Shown piece by piece: positions 1 through 7,001 of a stretch of DNA of 17,004 nt. This DNA comes from JBDKGV01 sp039798005. GTDB lineage: Bacteria > Fibrobacterota > Fibrobacteria > UBA5070. Position numbers and translations under genes: made by a program. The DNA is taken from contig JBDKGV010000057.1 of assembly GCA_039798005.1 (NCBI GenBank), forward strand, positions 1 through 17,004, given 5' to 3'. The notes beneath the pieces are model-generated. The model was not told the DNA's origin. It saw only the letters and a program-made list of their open reading frames with translations, and ran no database searches. The stretch's first letter is position 1; each line of letters opens with the position of its first letter.

Positions 1-443
1 ACCGAGCGTGCCGAGGAAAGGGCATTCAAGGTGAGAAGCCCAAGCGATGGAGGAGCATCGATGAAGATGTAGTCGTACTGGGCGGAGATGGCTTCGATGA
101 ACTTCTTCAGCCGGAACTCGCGTTCGGTGGCGTCGACCAGTTCGAACTCGGCACCTGCCAAGTCGTGCTGTGACGGGACGATCTGAAGGAAGGGGAGCAT
201 GGTCGGGCGCACGAGGGAAAGCGCATCCTCCAAGGTCCATGCCTGATCGTGCATCAATGCATCGTAGACCGTAAGGCCATCATCGGGCTCGATGCCGACG
301 CCTTGCGTGGCGTTGGCTTGAGGATCGATGTCGATGATCAAGGTGCGCTTCTCTGCCATGGAGAGCGCGGCCGAAAGATTGACGGCGGTGGTCGTCTTGC
401 CGACGCCGCCTTTCTGGTTGCAGATCGCGATGACTTTGGTCAT
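1..443 (-). CDS. parA: ParA/Soj chromosome-partitioning ATPase (partial, C-terminus outside window)
   Basis: Walker-type ATPase of chromosome segregation. It binds DNA non-specifically as an ATP dimer and is stimulated by ParB loaded at parS. The 147 visible residues start at ATG 443 and run off the left edge. They show the deviant Walker A motif NQKGGVGKTTT (residues 9-19), the A' motif with DIDPQANAT (38-46) and the Walker B region FIDAPPSLG (127-135), in the order and spacing usual for chromosomal ParA. A GGAG ribosome site lies 8 nt before the ATG, only 13 bp after the rsmG stop, so rsmG and parA are probably one transcript. parB would be expected just beyond the left edge. The two parS sites at 1114-1172 support a chromosomal rather than plasmid role. 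No unusual residue is seen in the visible part. Confidence 0.95.
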   Translation of the reverse strand, partial: MTKVIAICNQKGGVGKTTTAVNLSAALSMAEKRTLIIDIDPQANATQGVGIEPDDGLTVYDALMHDQAWTLEDALSLVRPTMLPFLQIVPSQHDLAGAEFELVDATEREFRLKKFIEAISAQYDYIFIDAPPSLGLLTLNALSSARS

Positions 444-456
444 TGGGAAGACTCCA

Positions 457-1095
457 TCAGAGCTTGACGGTTTGGACGAGGTGAAGGTCGTTGTCCACGC
501 CAGGCAAGCGGTACGGAGTATAGGTCGGTGCCCGATACCCGTCAATGCGTTCGACGTGTTCCGATCCTTTGAAGGTGATGAATCTGCCTCCGGGCTTCAG
601 GAAGGGTGCAGCCAAGATGGCGTCTTCCTTGATCTTTCCGACGGCCCGGGTGCTTGCGATGTCGTAGCGCATGCAGTGCTGATCTTCCATCCCAAGGACC
701 CGGGCGTTTCCCTTGATGGGAAGGCAGTTCTTCAAGCCGAGAATTTCGACAAACTCTCGGAGAAGTTCAATCCGCAAGTTGCGGGTATCCAGTCCGACGA
801 TCTCCCAATGGGGGAGTGCGATGGCGATGGGGATGAGAGGAAGTCCGGCTCCGCAGCCAAGATCAACCCACCGACCACTTTTTGAAAAGTCGATGAATGC
901 GGCAGGACCCAGGCTGTCACAAATATGGCGACCCCATATGTTGGGTAGATCGGTTTTTGAGATCAGACTCATTCGGCTGGAATGAACCAGTAGAAGTTCA
1001 CGATATGCTTCAAGCATGTCGATCTGTTTTGCGGACAGATTGGTTGTCGCCCAGCTTGATAAGTGATCCGGGAACGGATGCTTGTCGAGGTTCAT
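457..1095 (-). CDS. rsmG: 16S rRNA (guanine527-N7)-methyltransferase RsmG/GidB
   Basis: Cytoplasmic enzyme that transfers a methyl group from S-adenosylmethionine to N7 of G527 in 16S rRNA. The 212-residue protein has the usual family length. It has the RsmG N-terminal region with the RHICDSL segment (56-62), the SAM-binding glycine loop VDLGCGAGLP (77-86), an acidic residue after strand 2 in GLDTRN (101-106), the ASTRAVG segment (147-153) and KPGGRFITFKG (167-177). The start at ATG 1095 has an AGGA ribosome site close upstream, and parS site 1 lies 18 bp before the start codon inside the leader. It is followed by parA after 13 bp. The rsmG-parA order is common next to replication origins in many phyla. 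Some drug-resistant strains of other species carry rsmG loss-of-function mutations; here the gene looks intact. Confidence 0.95.
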   Translation of the reverse strand: MNLDKHPFPDHLSSWATTNLSAKQIDMLEAYRELLLVHSSRMSLISKTDLPNIWGRHICDSLGPAAFIDFSKSGRWVDLGCGAGLPLIPIAIALPHWEIVGLDTRNLRIELLREFVEILGLKNCLPIKGNARVLGMEDQHCMRYDIASTRAVGKIKEDAILAAPFLKPGGRFITFKGSEHVERIDGYRAPTYTPYRLPGVDNDLHLVQTVKL

Positions 1096-1113
1096 GTGGT
1101 CCTGAAGGTTGGA

Positions 1114-1129
1114 TGTTTCACGTGAAACA
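1114..1129. promoter_or_regulatory. parS: parS site 1 (ParB-binding palindrome)
   Basis: The 16-bp perfect palindrome TGTTTCACGTGAAACA matches the bacterial chromosomal parS consensus. It lies in the short gap upstream of rsmG, 18 bp before that gene's start, so ParB loaded here would sit on the rsmG-parA leader. The palindrome does not extend further, because A1113 faces A1130. Its centre is 43 bp from the centre of the second copy, close to four helical turns. Confidence 0.95.
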
Positions 1130-1153
1130 ATGATCGGTCACCTTGTTTGGTTG

Positions 1154-2005
1154 TCATGTTTCACGTGAAACATGGTGGTGTGCTGGATTGGCGCGCGCGA
1201 TTCGAGAGATTAATCGATGGTGCCACCAGCCAAAATAATGCTGGGGTTGCGTGCGGAGTATGGGACAAAGGTGTTGGTCAAGGATCTGATCCCATTGCTC
1301 AATGTGTGCGGATGGAAGATCAAAGAGGGAAAGTGCGTAGGTGTCTTTGCTAGAGGAAATGAGGTGTCCGGTGATCCAGCGGAAACTCTTTCCCTTGGCC
1401 CACCATTCCGGCAGAGTGGAAACCGGCAGCGAGTGTTCCAAACAAACACCCGGCCTTGAAGATCCGGGAGGGGTTTGGTCTGCAAGGAAGGCAAGCATGG
1501 CATTCTCATCGAGTGCAGCCCTGCCTCCTCGGAGCCCTTGGTGATCGATCATGGAATTCATCCCGACATCCTGCCTCAAAGACTGAACAAGTCGATGGGC
1601 TCGAGGGGAACGGATGCTGCGTGTCACGGGGCGGAAGTCGCCATGGAGATTGGAAAGGATTCCTCCTAGCCATTCCCAGTTTCCGAAATGGTAGGAGAGA
1701 TAGAAGGTTGGTCCCGTGATCTTCAGGTCCTTGAGGTCGGACTGATCCAAACGATGGTAGCGTCTTCGAAGGATTCGAACCAACTCTTGGGTGGAGGTTC
1801 GATAGAGTGCATGCAGTGCTCTCTTGGGTTCAGGCACGCGGATGGCATCCATTTGCGCCAAGGCCAATGCTCCTCTAGGCGAGGAGAGTGCAAGGCATCG
1901 ACCCAATGTGGCTCCAAAGAGATCTCCAAGGACATCACTTCGGGTTCGATGGAACCTCAGCGTTGCTTCCAAGAAGGGCTTGGGTTGAGGCAATGTAGGT
2001 GTCAT
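1154..2005 (-). CDS. LpxL/HtrB-family lysophospholipid (lipid A-type) acyltransferase
   Basis: Predicted inner-membrane-associated enzyme that moves an acyl chain onto lipid A or a related lipid. The 283 residues show the family signature HFGNWE (106-111, the H-x4-E catalytic pair), a conserved ADQ segment (175-177) followed by a PPG, and YFGWWHHR (257-264), the usual C-terminal aromatic/basic motif. No strong N-terminal membrane anchor is visible, and the protein is slightly shorter than typical LpxL (about 300). Start: ATG 2005 overlaps the stop of the upstream membrane-protein gene as ATGA. There is no ribosome site of its own, so it probably depends on translational coupling. A longer open frame to 2455 only overlaps that upstream gene and was not used. 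The C-terminus ...HHHVSRET is dictated by parS site 2. The lipid substrate cannot be read from sequence; it could be lipid A, an aminolipid or another acceptor. Confidence 0.85.
   Translation of the reverse strand: MTPTLPQPKPFLEATLRFHRTRSDVLGDLFGATLGRCLALSSPRGALALAQMDAIRVPEPKRALHALYRTSTQELVRILRRRYHRLDQSDLKDLKITGPTFYLSYHFGNWEWLGGILSNLHGDFRPVTRSIRSPRAHRLVQSLRQDVGMNSMIDHQGLRGGRAALDENAMLAFLADQTPPGSSRPGVCLEHSLPVSTLPEWWAKGKSFRWITGHLISSSKDTYALSLFDLPSAHIEQWDQILDQHLCPILRTQPQHYFGWWHHRLISRIARANPAHHHVSRET
1157..1172. promoter_or_regulatory. parS: parS site 2 (ParB-binding palindrome, inside the 3' end of an acyltransferase gene)
   Basis: This is a second copy of TGTTTCACGTGAAACA. Its flanks extend it to a perfect 20-bp palindrome, CATGTTTCACGTGAAACATG, at 1155-1174. 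On the minus strand it encodes the last residues V-S-R-E-T of the LpxL-like protein, and the TGA stop (1156-1154) uses bases of the extended palindrome. The site therefore has both protein-coding and ParB-loading roles. Confidence 0.95.
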
Positions 2006-3066
2006 GAAACAAAGAACGGCGGGAGCAACGCAGTCAAGATCTGGAGAATGGCAAGGATGACGGGTCCCGTCAAGCCGGGAACTTCGGTGGAAAGGAATTC
2101 GCGCAAGCGCTCGGCAGGATGAGTTGCTTGGGTCCATTCTTCCCAGCGATCGATGATGGGGGAGAAGCGGTTGGCCAAAAGGGTCCAAGGCAAGCGTAGC
2201 CATGGAGTGAGTGCTTGAGGGGGACGGAAGAGTTGCAGGATCTCCGGCGGAGGGGAGGGGAGACGATGGGCGAGTTGAGCAAGCGGAGCGGCAACGCGCT
2301 GGGCGATCCCATTGCGCAGTGAGGCAAGTAGAGCGGATCGAGCGAGCCAGAGATGCCCCAAGAACAAGATGACAAGCACAAGTCCTTGTAGAAGACTTAT
2401 CAACGGGTGATGGGTATTGCGGAATTCCAGACTTTGTGCAATCGGTGAGATCCACAGGGCAAAGGAAAGTCCGGTGGCGTGCAGAGCGATCAATACGCGT
2501 GGAAGTTGTTGCTTCACTGTCATGCGAATCTGTTCAAAGATGGTGTGCAACAGCGGGCCGATCGCGCCTCCTTGAAGGGAAAGGCGTTGACTTGCCTTGG
2601 CGATGACAAGCAGCCATGGGGTGCCGGCTCCAAGCAAGAAGAGTTGCAGGAGGCTTGCCACGATGGGCCATCCCAAGGCGAGATACGGTGCGTGAGGGAC
2701 CGCTTTCCAACTCAACAGGAAGGCGGCGCTTGAGGCAAGACTTGCGCAGGCGGAAAAGCCGATGGTTCCGGACAGTCGAGCAACGGGGTCGTCCTCTTCC
2801 TTCAGGCGCCCACTCCAGAACAGGAGCCCCGTGATGGATTGAGCCACCAGGAATCCCAATCCAGTCAGCCATCCGATGAACAGAAGGCTCAAACCGATCA
2901 GGGAGAAGGAGCGCAGAAACCATTCATGGAGACCGGGTATGGGAAGGGTTCGCAAGGCGAGAAAGACCATGATCCCGGTGGCAAAGCCAAGAAGACCTCC
3001 CAGGACCGTAGTGATCCAGAGCCACTTCAGTCGTGAGGATTTGATGAGATTGGAGGGAGTTGTCAT
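2002..3066 (-). CDS. Polytopic membrane protein of unknown function
   Basis: I do not recognise the family. The 354-residue protein has about six or seven hydrophobic segments: roughly residues 13-38, 52-84 (possibly one long or two short), 100-121, 126-156, 190-212, 220-243 and 333-353. Between the last two lies a Pro/Arg-rich, probably soluble stretch (about 245-330) that includes LPSPPPE. No catalytic motif is visible. Start: ATG 3066 overlaps the stop of the mini-acyltransferase gene (ATGA), with a weak AGG upstream. The stop overlaps the LpxL-like start in the same way. A frame extension to 3339 would lie on top of the upstream gene, and its residues look out of frame. Being sandwiched by 4-bp overlaps between two acyltransferase-like genes suggests a role in lipid or envelope modification, possibly substrate transfer; that is inference from position only. 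Confidence 0.8.
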   Translation of the reverse strand: MTTPSNLIKSSRLKWLWITTVLGGLLGFATGIMVFLALRTLPIPGLHEWFLRSFSLIGLSLLFIGWLTGLGFLVAQSITGLLFWSGRLKEEDDPVARLSGTIGFSACASLASSAAFLLSWKAVPHAPYLALGWPIVASLLQLFLLGAGTPWLLVIAKASQRLSLQGGAIGPLLHTIFEQIRMTVKQQLPRVLIALHATGLSFALWISPIAQSLEFRNTHHPLISLLQGLVLVILFLGHLWLARSALLASLRNGIAQRVAAPLAQLAHRLPSPPPEILQLFRPPQALTPWLRLPWTLLANRFSPIIDRWEEWTQATHPAERLREFLSTEVPGLTGPVILAILQILTALLPPFFVS

Positions 3067-3380
3067 GTCAGACCTGAGGTTGAGTGTGAAGAGCGTTTGA
3101 GCCAAGGGCGTTCGATCCAATGCCAAGACGCGGCGGCGATCGGCAACGTGGCGAGGGTTGCAAGGAAAGCCAGCTCGATGGGGGAAAGATTGGATCGCCA
3201 ATGTATCCATGCCTGCTGCATGGGCCAGCCCCACATAGGGAAGCTGCAAGACCAACCCAAGCCAAGGGCGACCCAAGTGACGTTGAGAATCGCGGGTTTC
3301 CCAAGGAGGGCAGCACTGTGGCTGAGAAGCACCAGCCATGCGGCAAGCATACGCATGGCTGTGGCGTTGTGGAGGTTCAC
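3063..3380 (-). CDS. Miniature acyltransferase-3 (OafA-like) protein lacking the central membrane segments
   Basis: The 105-residue membrane protein resembles the two ends of acyltransferase-3 (OafA/YrhL-type O-acyltransferases, usually 330-400 residues). The N-terminus has the TM1 signature R-x10-H (R10 to H21, in MRMLAAWLVLLSH). The C-terminus has FPMWGWPMQQ (47-56), like the late SYGLYLYGFPVQQ-type segment, and a last hydrophobic helix ending SWHWIERPWLKR (85-96), the usual terminal iErP motif. The roughly 230 residues normally between them are absent, and the join falls near residues 28-38. There is no stop or frameshift inside. The start is GTG 3380 with no clear ribosome site; ATG at codons 9 or 11 is possible but would trim the region before R10. 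Its stop overlaps the start of the membrane-protein gene (ATGA), and it begins 38 bp after ppk. It may be an internally deleted relic kept for coupling, or a reduced functional protein. Confidence 0.7.
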   Translation of the reverse strand: MNLHNATAMRMLAAWLVLLSHSAALLGKPAILNVTWVALGLGWSCSFPMWGWPMQQAWIHWRSNLSPIELAFLATLATLPIAAASWHWIERPWLKRSSHSTSGLT

Positions 3381-3418
3381 GCTTGATAAACTAGAACCCT
3401 GTCAGGAATTGGAGCCGA

Positions 3419-5545
3419 TCAGTCTTTTCGACGTTTTTGCAAGATGGCTGGTCCACGCCTGGTGGTGGGCGGATTCCATTGCGTCTTGAGCACTTCGTGG
3501 TGAGCTTGAGCTTCCTGCATGACAAGCTCCTGGGCGCGCTTGATGATCAGGTTCGGCTTGCGAAGCATATAGCGACCATCCGGCAGCAGTTCCCGGGTGT
3601 TGGTGTCACTGTCCCAGTAGATGTCCAGCAGATCCTTCAGGCGCTTGCGGTGCTCGGTGCGTCGAATGGGGGCCATCACCTCGATGCGCCGGTCCATGTT
3701 CCGTGGCATCCAGTCAGCCGAGGCGATGAAGCATTTCGACTTGCCGTCCTGGTGGAAGTGGTAGATGCGCGAGTGTTCCAGGAAACGGTCCACGACGGAC
3801 CGAACTTGAATCCCACCGGGGCCACTCTTCCCATTGGGGACGAGGCAGCAGATGCCGCGCACGAGCAAGCGGAATTCCACGCCGTCCTTGGCGGCCTCCT
3901 CGATGGCTTTGATGAGCTGATTGTCGACCAGCGCATTCATCTTGGCCATGACGAGAGCCTTCTTCCCGTCCTTGGCGTTTTGGCGTTCCTGATGGATCAG
4001 CTCCAAGAGCCGGGCACGCAGTCCTTGGGGTGCAACGGCGAGGGCTTCCCAACGGGGTGGTTCCGAGAACCCGGTGATGACATTGAGCAACTGCCCGGCA
4101 TCGGAGCAGAGGTCCTCGTCGGAGGTCAAAAGCGAGATGTCCGTGTAGAGCTTGGCCGAATTCTCGTTGTAGTTGCCGGTGCCGAAGTGGGCATAGCGGC
4201 GGATTCCGGAAGGCTCCTTGCGGACGACAAGCGCGACCTTGCAGTGGGTCTTGAGTCCAAGCAGTCCATAGACGACATGGACTCCAGCGTCTTCCAGACT
4301 CCGAGCCCAGGCGATGTTGCGACTTTCATCAAACCGCGCCTTGATCTCCACAAGCACACTGACATGCTTGCCGGCTTGGGCGGCCTCGATCAGGGCGGCG
4401 ACGATTCCCGAATTGTCGCTGACGCGATAGAGCGTCTGCTTGATGGCCAGGACATCCGGATCCCGGGCTGCCTCTTGGAGAAACCGCAGCACGGGGGAGT
4501 AGCTCTCGAACGGGTGGTGCAGGAGGATATCCTCCTTGGCCAAGCGCTGGAACAAGGTGCTATCCCCAAGGGGAAGTTCCTTGGCTCCCAAGGGCGCGTC
4601 AAAGAGGCGGGAAGGGAGGTTGGGCAAGCGAAGGATCTGGAAGCAACCCGCCAAGTTCAGCAGATGCCCGTCCATGGTGTAGATGTCGGCATCATCGATT
4701 TCGAGCTCTCGCTTGAGGCGCTTGAGGGTGCCTTCAGGGAGTCCGGGTTCATGGACCAGGCGCACGACATTGGCATCGCGCGTCCGACCCAGCTCCTTTT
4801 TCAGATGTTCAAGGAAGTCCTCCCCGGAATCGTCCTCGATCTCCTCGTAGTCCATGTCCATGTCGCGCAGGATCTGGAAGCTCCACGATCCGACGATCTC
4901 ATGCCCTTGGAAGATGCGGGAGAGGAAGGTGCGGGTGAAGTCCTCGATCGGGACGATTTGGGTCTCCTTGCGCGAAGGAGAGAAGGTGAGGAAGCGACCC
5001 AGCAGCTTTGGAAACGGAATGAAGGCGAGCTTGTCCACGCCGTTGTGGCGCAGTTGGATGCACAGGTGCAAGAGCTGCCCTTGCAAGGTCGGAAAGGGAC
5101 GGGCGGGATCCACTCCCATCGGCGTCAGTACCGGAAGGACCTGGTCGTCGAAGATTCGCTCGGCATCGGCATGTGATGCGCCACGCACCAGCTTCACTCC
5201 GAATTCAGCGAGTTCGGGAAGCAATGTCTGCTGGAGCAGTCGCGATTGACGCTCTTCCAGGTGGATCACCCGATCGCGAATTTCCTCGAGGACTTCATGG
5301 GAAGGGATCTCGCCTGGGGTGGTGGGAAGACCTTCCTGGATGTTGCTGCGATGGCCGGCAACGCGCACCATGAAGAACTCCTCCAGGTTGCTGGAAAAGA
5401 TCGAGAGGAACTTGATGCGCTCGAGGAGCGGGTGTCGGATGCTTTCGGCCTCCTCAAGGACCCGCTGATTGAAGGCAAGCCAGGAGTATTCTCGCTGGAA
5501 GCGCTGGAGTTCAGATGTGTGGGACGATCCGGACCGAGAGGCCAT
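3419..5545 (-). CDS. ppk1: Polyphosphate kinase 1
   Basis: Reversible enzyme that builds inorganic polyphosphate from the terminal phosphate of ATP, typically membrane-associated. The 708 residues match full-length PPK1 (about 690-720). The N-terminal domain opens with FQREYSWLAFNQRVLEEA (16-33). The phospholipase-D-like C-terminal half carries KTHCK (432-436), where H434 corresponds to the autophosphorylated His435 of E. coli. It also has YAHFGTGNYNE (451-461), FLEHSRIY (588-595, with H591 equivalent to His592) and SADWMPRN (609-616). Start: ATG 5545 has an excellent AGGAG site with 4-nt spacing and lies 35 bp inside the 3' end of ppx. No later start keeps the conserved N-terminus, and an open frame extending to 5908 is antisense-free but overlaps ppx throughout. 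The C-terminal tail (about 675-708) is basic and variable. It is probably co-transcribed with ppx. Confidence 0.97.
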   Translation of the reverse strand: MASRSGSSHTSELQRFQREYSWLAFNQRVLEEAESIRHPLLERIKFLSIFSSNLEEFFMVRVAGHRSNIQEGLPTTPGEIPSHEVLEEIRDRVIHLEERQSRLLQQTLLPELAEFGVKLVRGASHADAERIFDDQVLPVLTPMGVDPARPFPTLQGQLLHLCIQLRHNGVDKLAFIPFPKLLGRFLTFSPSRKETQIVPIEDFTRTFLSRIFQGHEIVGSWSFQILRDMDMDYEEIEDDSGEDFLEHLKKELGRTRDANVVRLVHEPGLPEGTLKRLKRELEIDDADIYTMDGHLLNLAGCFQILRLPNLPSRLFDAPLGAKELPLGDSTLFQRLAKEDILLHHPFESYSPVLRFLQEAARDPDVLAIKQTLYRVSDNSGIVAALIEAAQAGKHVSVLVEIKARFDESRNIAWARSLEDAGVHVVYGLLGLKTHCKVALVVRKEPSGIRRYAHFGTGNYNENSAKLYTDISLLTSDEDLCSDAGQLLNVITGFSEPPRWEALAVAPQGLRARLLELIHQERQNAKDGKKALVMAKMNALVDNQLIKAIEEAAKDGVEFRLLVRGICCLVPNGKSGPGGIQVRSVVDRFLEHSRIYHFHQDGKSKCFIASADWMPRNMDRRIEVMAPIRRTEHRKRLKDLLDIYWDSDTNTRELLPDGRYMLRKPNLIIKRAQELVMQEAQAHHEVLKTQWNPPTTRRGPAILQKRRKD

Positions 5546-7001
5546 GAGTCTCCTGAAAGAGATTGGATTTGGAGGAAAGGGCAAGCGACTCCAAGGTGAG
5601 TGATGTCTTGCCGGAGCAGTGGAGGAACAGGGTGTCCTCCTCCCGCTGGATTCGTTCGATCTCGATTTCCTGCTCGTGCCCGGCATCCAAGGAATCGGCG
5701 ATGCGCAGGAGACCGGCGAGTTTTCGTACGCGAACCCGATCGATGGAAGGCAGAGCCTGGAAAGGCAGGTGACTGGAGCGAGGCGGGGATTTCCTGTGAT
5801 ACCGGGCGATCTGGGCCACGACCTTGAGATCGTTGCGGTTGACGCCTGGAATCTCGCACGCCTCGATGAGGTAGGCCGAATGCTTGTGGTGGGACCTGGG
5901 GTTGGCAAAGTGCCCGATCTCGTGAAGCTCCGCCGCCACCTGCAGCAGCAGCCGGTCCTGGGAATTCATGCCGTGCAAGTCCTGGGTCTGATCGAACAGA
6001 TCCAGGGCAAGGGAGGCCACATGGCTTGCGTGGCCAGTGTCCACTTGGAACCGCTTCCCGATACGCCGCACGCAGTTGAGGACCGAGCGGGACAAGAGCG
6101 TGTCTCGCCACCGGTCGGAGGTGTCGCACAGTTCTTCGAGCAAGCCATCGCGCAGGGATGTCTTGGGAACCCAACCGAAGGGAAGATGGAGGGCTTCGAG
6201 CAATTGGGCAAAGAGCAGGGCGCCGTGGGCGACCAATCCAGAGGCACCATCGCTTGCATCCGATTGGAAATGACTTTCCGCAAACTCGAAAAGCTCTTCG
6301 CGGGTCAGTTTGCAAAGCCCCCACCGATCGGGTTGATGTCCGAGGTGCTGTGCGACTTGAAGAGCATCCCGGCCGGCAAGCAGGGTGCGCGAGAAATGCC
6401 GAATGGGAAAGTGGCTGATCGCCTGGGATAGATTCGTGCCCAGATGTTCACTCAATGTCTCGAAGCGACGCTTGCGGGGCAAGTCTTCCAGCAAGACTCG
6501 TAAGCGCAGGGTCCCGAGATTGAACGAGGCGGCTTGGGTAAGCAAACCCTTTTCGAGACTCAAGAATTCCGCAGAACTTCCGGAGAGGTCGATGGCCAAG
6601 GTGGAGCCGGCTTTGGCGCGTTGCTTCAGTGTCGGTCGAAGCGCGACCAAGAGAAGTCGGGCCTCTTCCTGCTCATCGAGAAGCTCGAATTCCAGGCCGG
6701 TTTGGGTACGTAAGCGTTCCAGGAGAATGTCGCCGTTGGAGCTTCCTCCAAGAATCGAGGCGGCAATGGCGCGGGTTTTCGTGACCTGATAGCTGGCCAG
6801 CACCTGCTTGAATTTGCGACAGATCTCGACCGCTTCTTCCATGGATGCCGCGGAGATCTTGCCGGATCGGAACACATCCTCGCCGGCCAGTGAATTGCGC
6901 TCCAGCTCTTCGATGACCCGGAAGGATTTGCCATCGGATTCCGCAATGCAGCATCGCAAGGAACTGGAGCCGAGTTCGACCAGACCGACACAAATCTTCA
7001 T
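5511..7001 (-). CDS. ppx: Ppx/GppA-family exopolyphosphatase or pppGpp phosphohydrolase with C-terminal HD domain
   Basis: Ppx/GppA enzymes remove terminal phosphate from polyphosphate or from pppGpp. The 496 residues comprise an actin-like ATPase-fold region (about 1-300) and a C-terminal HD-type domain (about 305-496). Visible motifs are VELGSSSLR (8-16, normally D-x-GSNS), DEQEEARLLL (109-118, around the catalytic glutamate), DLSGSSAEF (138-146, normally D-I-GGGSTE), H324, AELHEIGHF (357-365), the HHKHSAYL segment (371-378) and RIADSLDAGH (433-442). The HD part looks complete, but both phosphate-binding loops deviate from consensus: Asp to Glu in the first and loss of two glycines in the second. 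Start: ATG 7001 fits the family N-terminus but has no clear ribosome site. The stop lies 35 bp inside ppk, giving a ppx-ppk pair. Polyphosphatase versus pppGpp activity cannot be told from sequence. Confidence 0.88.
   Translation of the reverse strand: MKICVGLVELGSSSLRCCIAESDGKSFRVIEELERNSLAGEDVFRSGKISAASMEEAVEICRKFKQVLASYQVTKTRAIAASILGGSSNGDILLERLRTQTGLEFELLDEQEEARLLLVALRPTLKQRAKAGSTLAIDLSGSSAEFLSLEKGLLTQAASFNLGTLRLRVLLEDLPRKRRFETLSEHLGTNLSQAISHFPIRHFSRTLLAGRDALQVAQHLGHQPDRWGLCKLTREELFEFAESHFQSDASDGASGLVAHGALLFAQLLEALHLPFGWVPKTSLRDGLLEELCDTSDRWRDTLLSRSVLNCVRRIGKRFQVDTGHASHVASLALDLFDQTQDLHGMNSQDRLLLQVAAELHEIGHFANPRSHHKHSAYLIEACEIPGVNRNDLKVVAQIARYHRKSPPRSSHLPFQALPSIDRVRVRKLAGLLRIADSLDAGHEQEIEIERIQREEDTLFLHCSGKTSLTLESLALSSKSNLFQETHGLSVRIVPHI
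5550..5554 (-). promoter_or_regulatory. Ribosome-binding site of ppk inside ppx
   Basis: AGGAG on the minus strand, followed by ACTC and the ATG at 5545. It lies within the coding sequence of ppx and decides the ppk start, which otherwise could be placed upstream in the long open frame. Confidence 0.8.

Noticed and set aside
2006..2455. N-terminal extension of the LpxL-like frame
   Set aside because: It overlaps the membrane-protein gene, and family similarity begins after ATG 2005, which has the ATGA coupling.
3437..5176. 579-codon open frame on the plus strand across ppk
   Set aside because: It is the antisense shadow of ppk, with no recognisable motif and no ribosome site.
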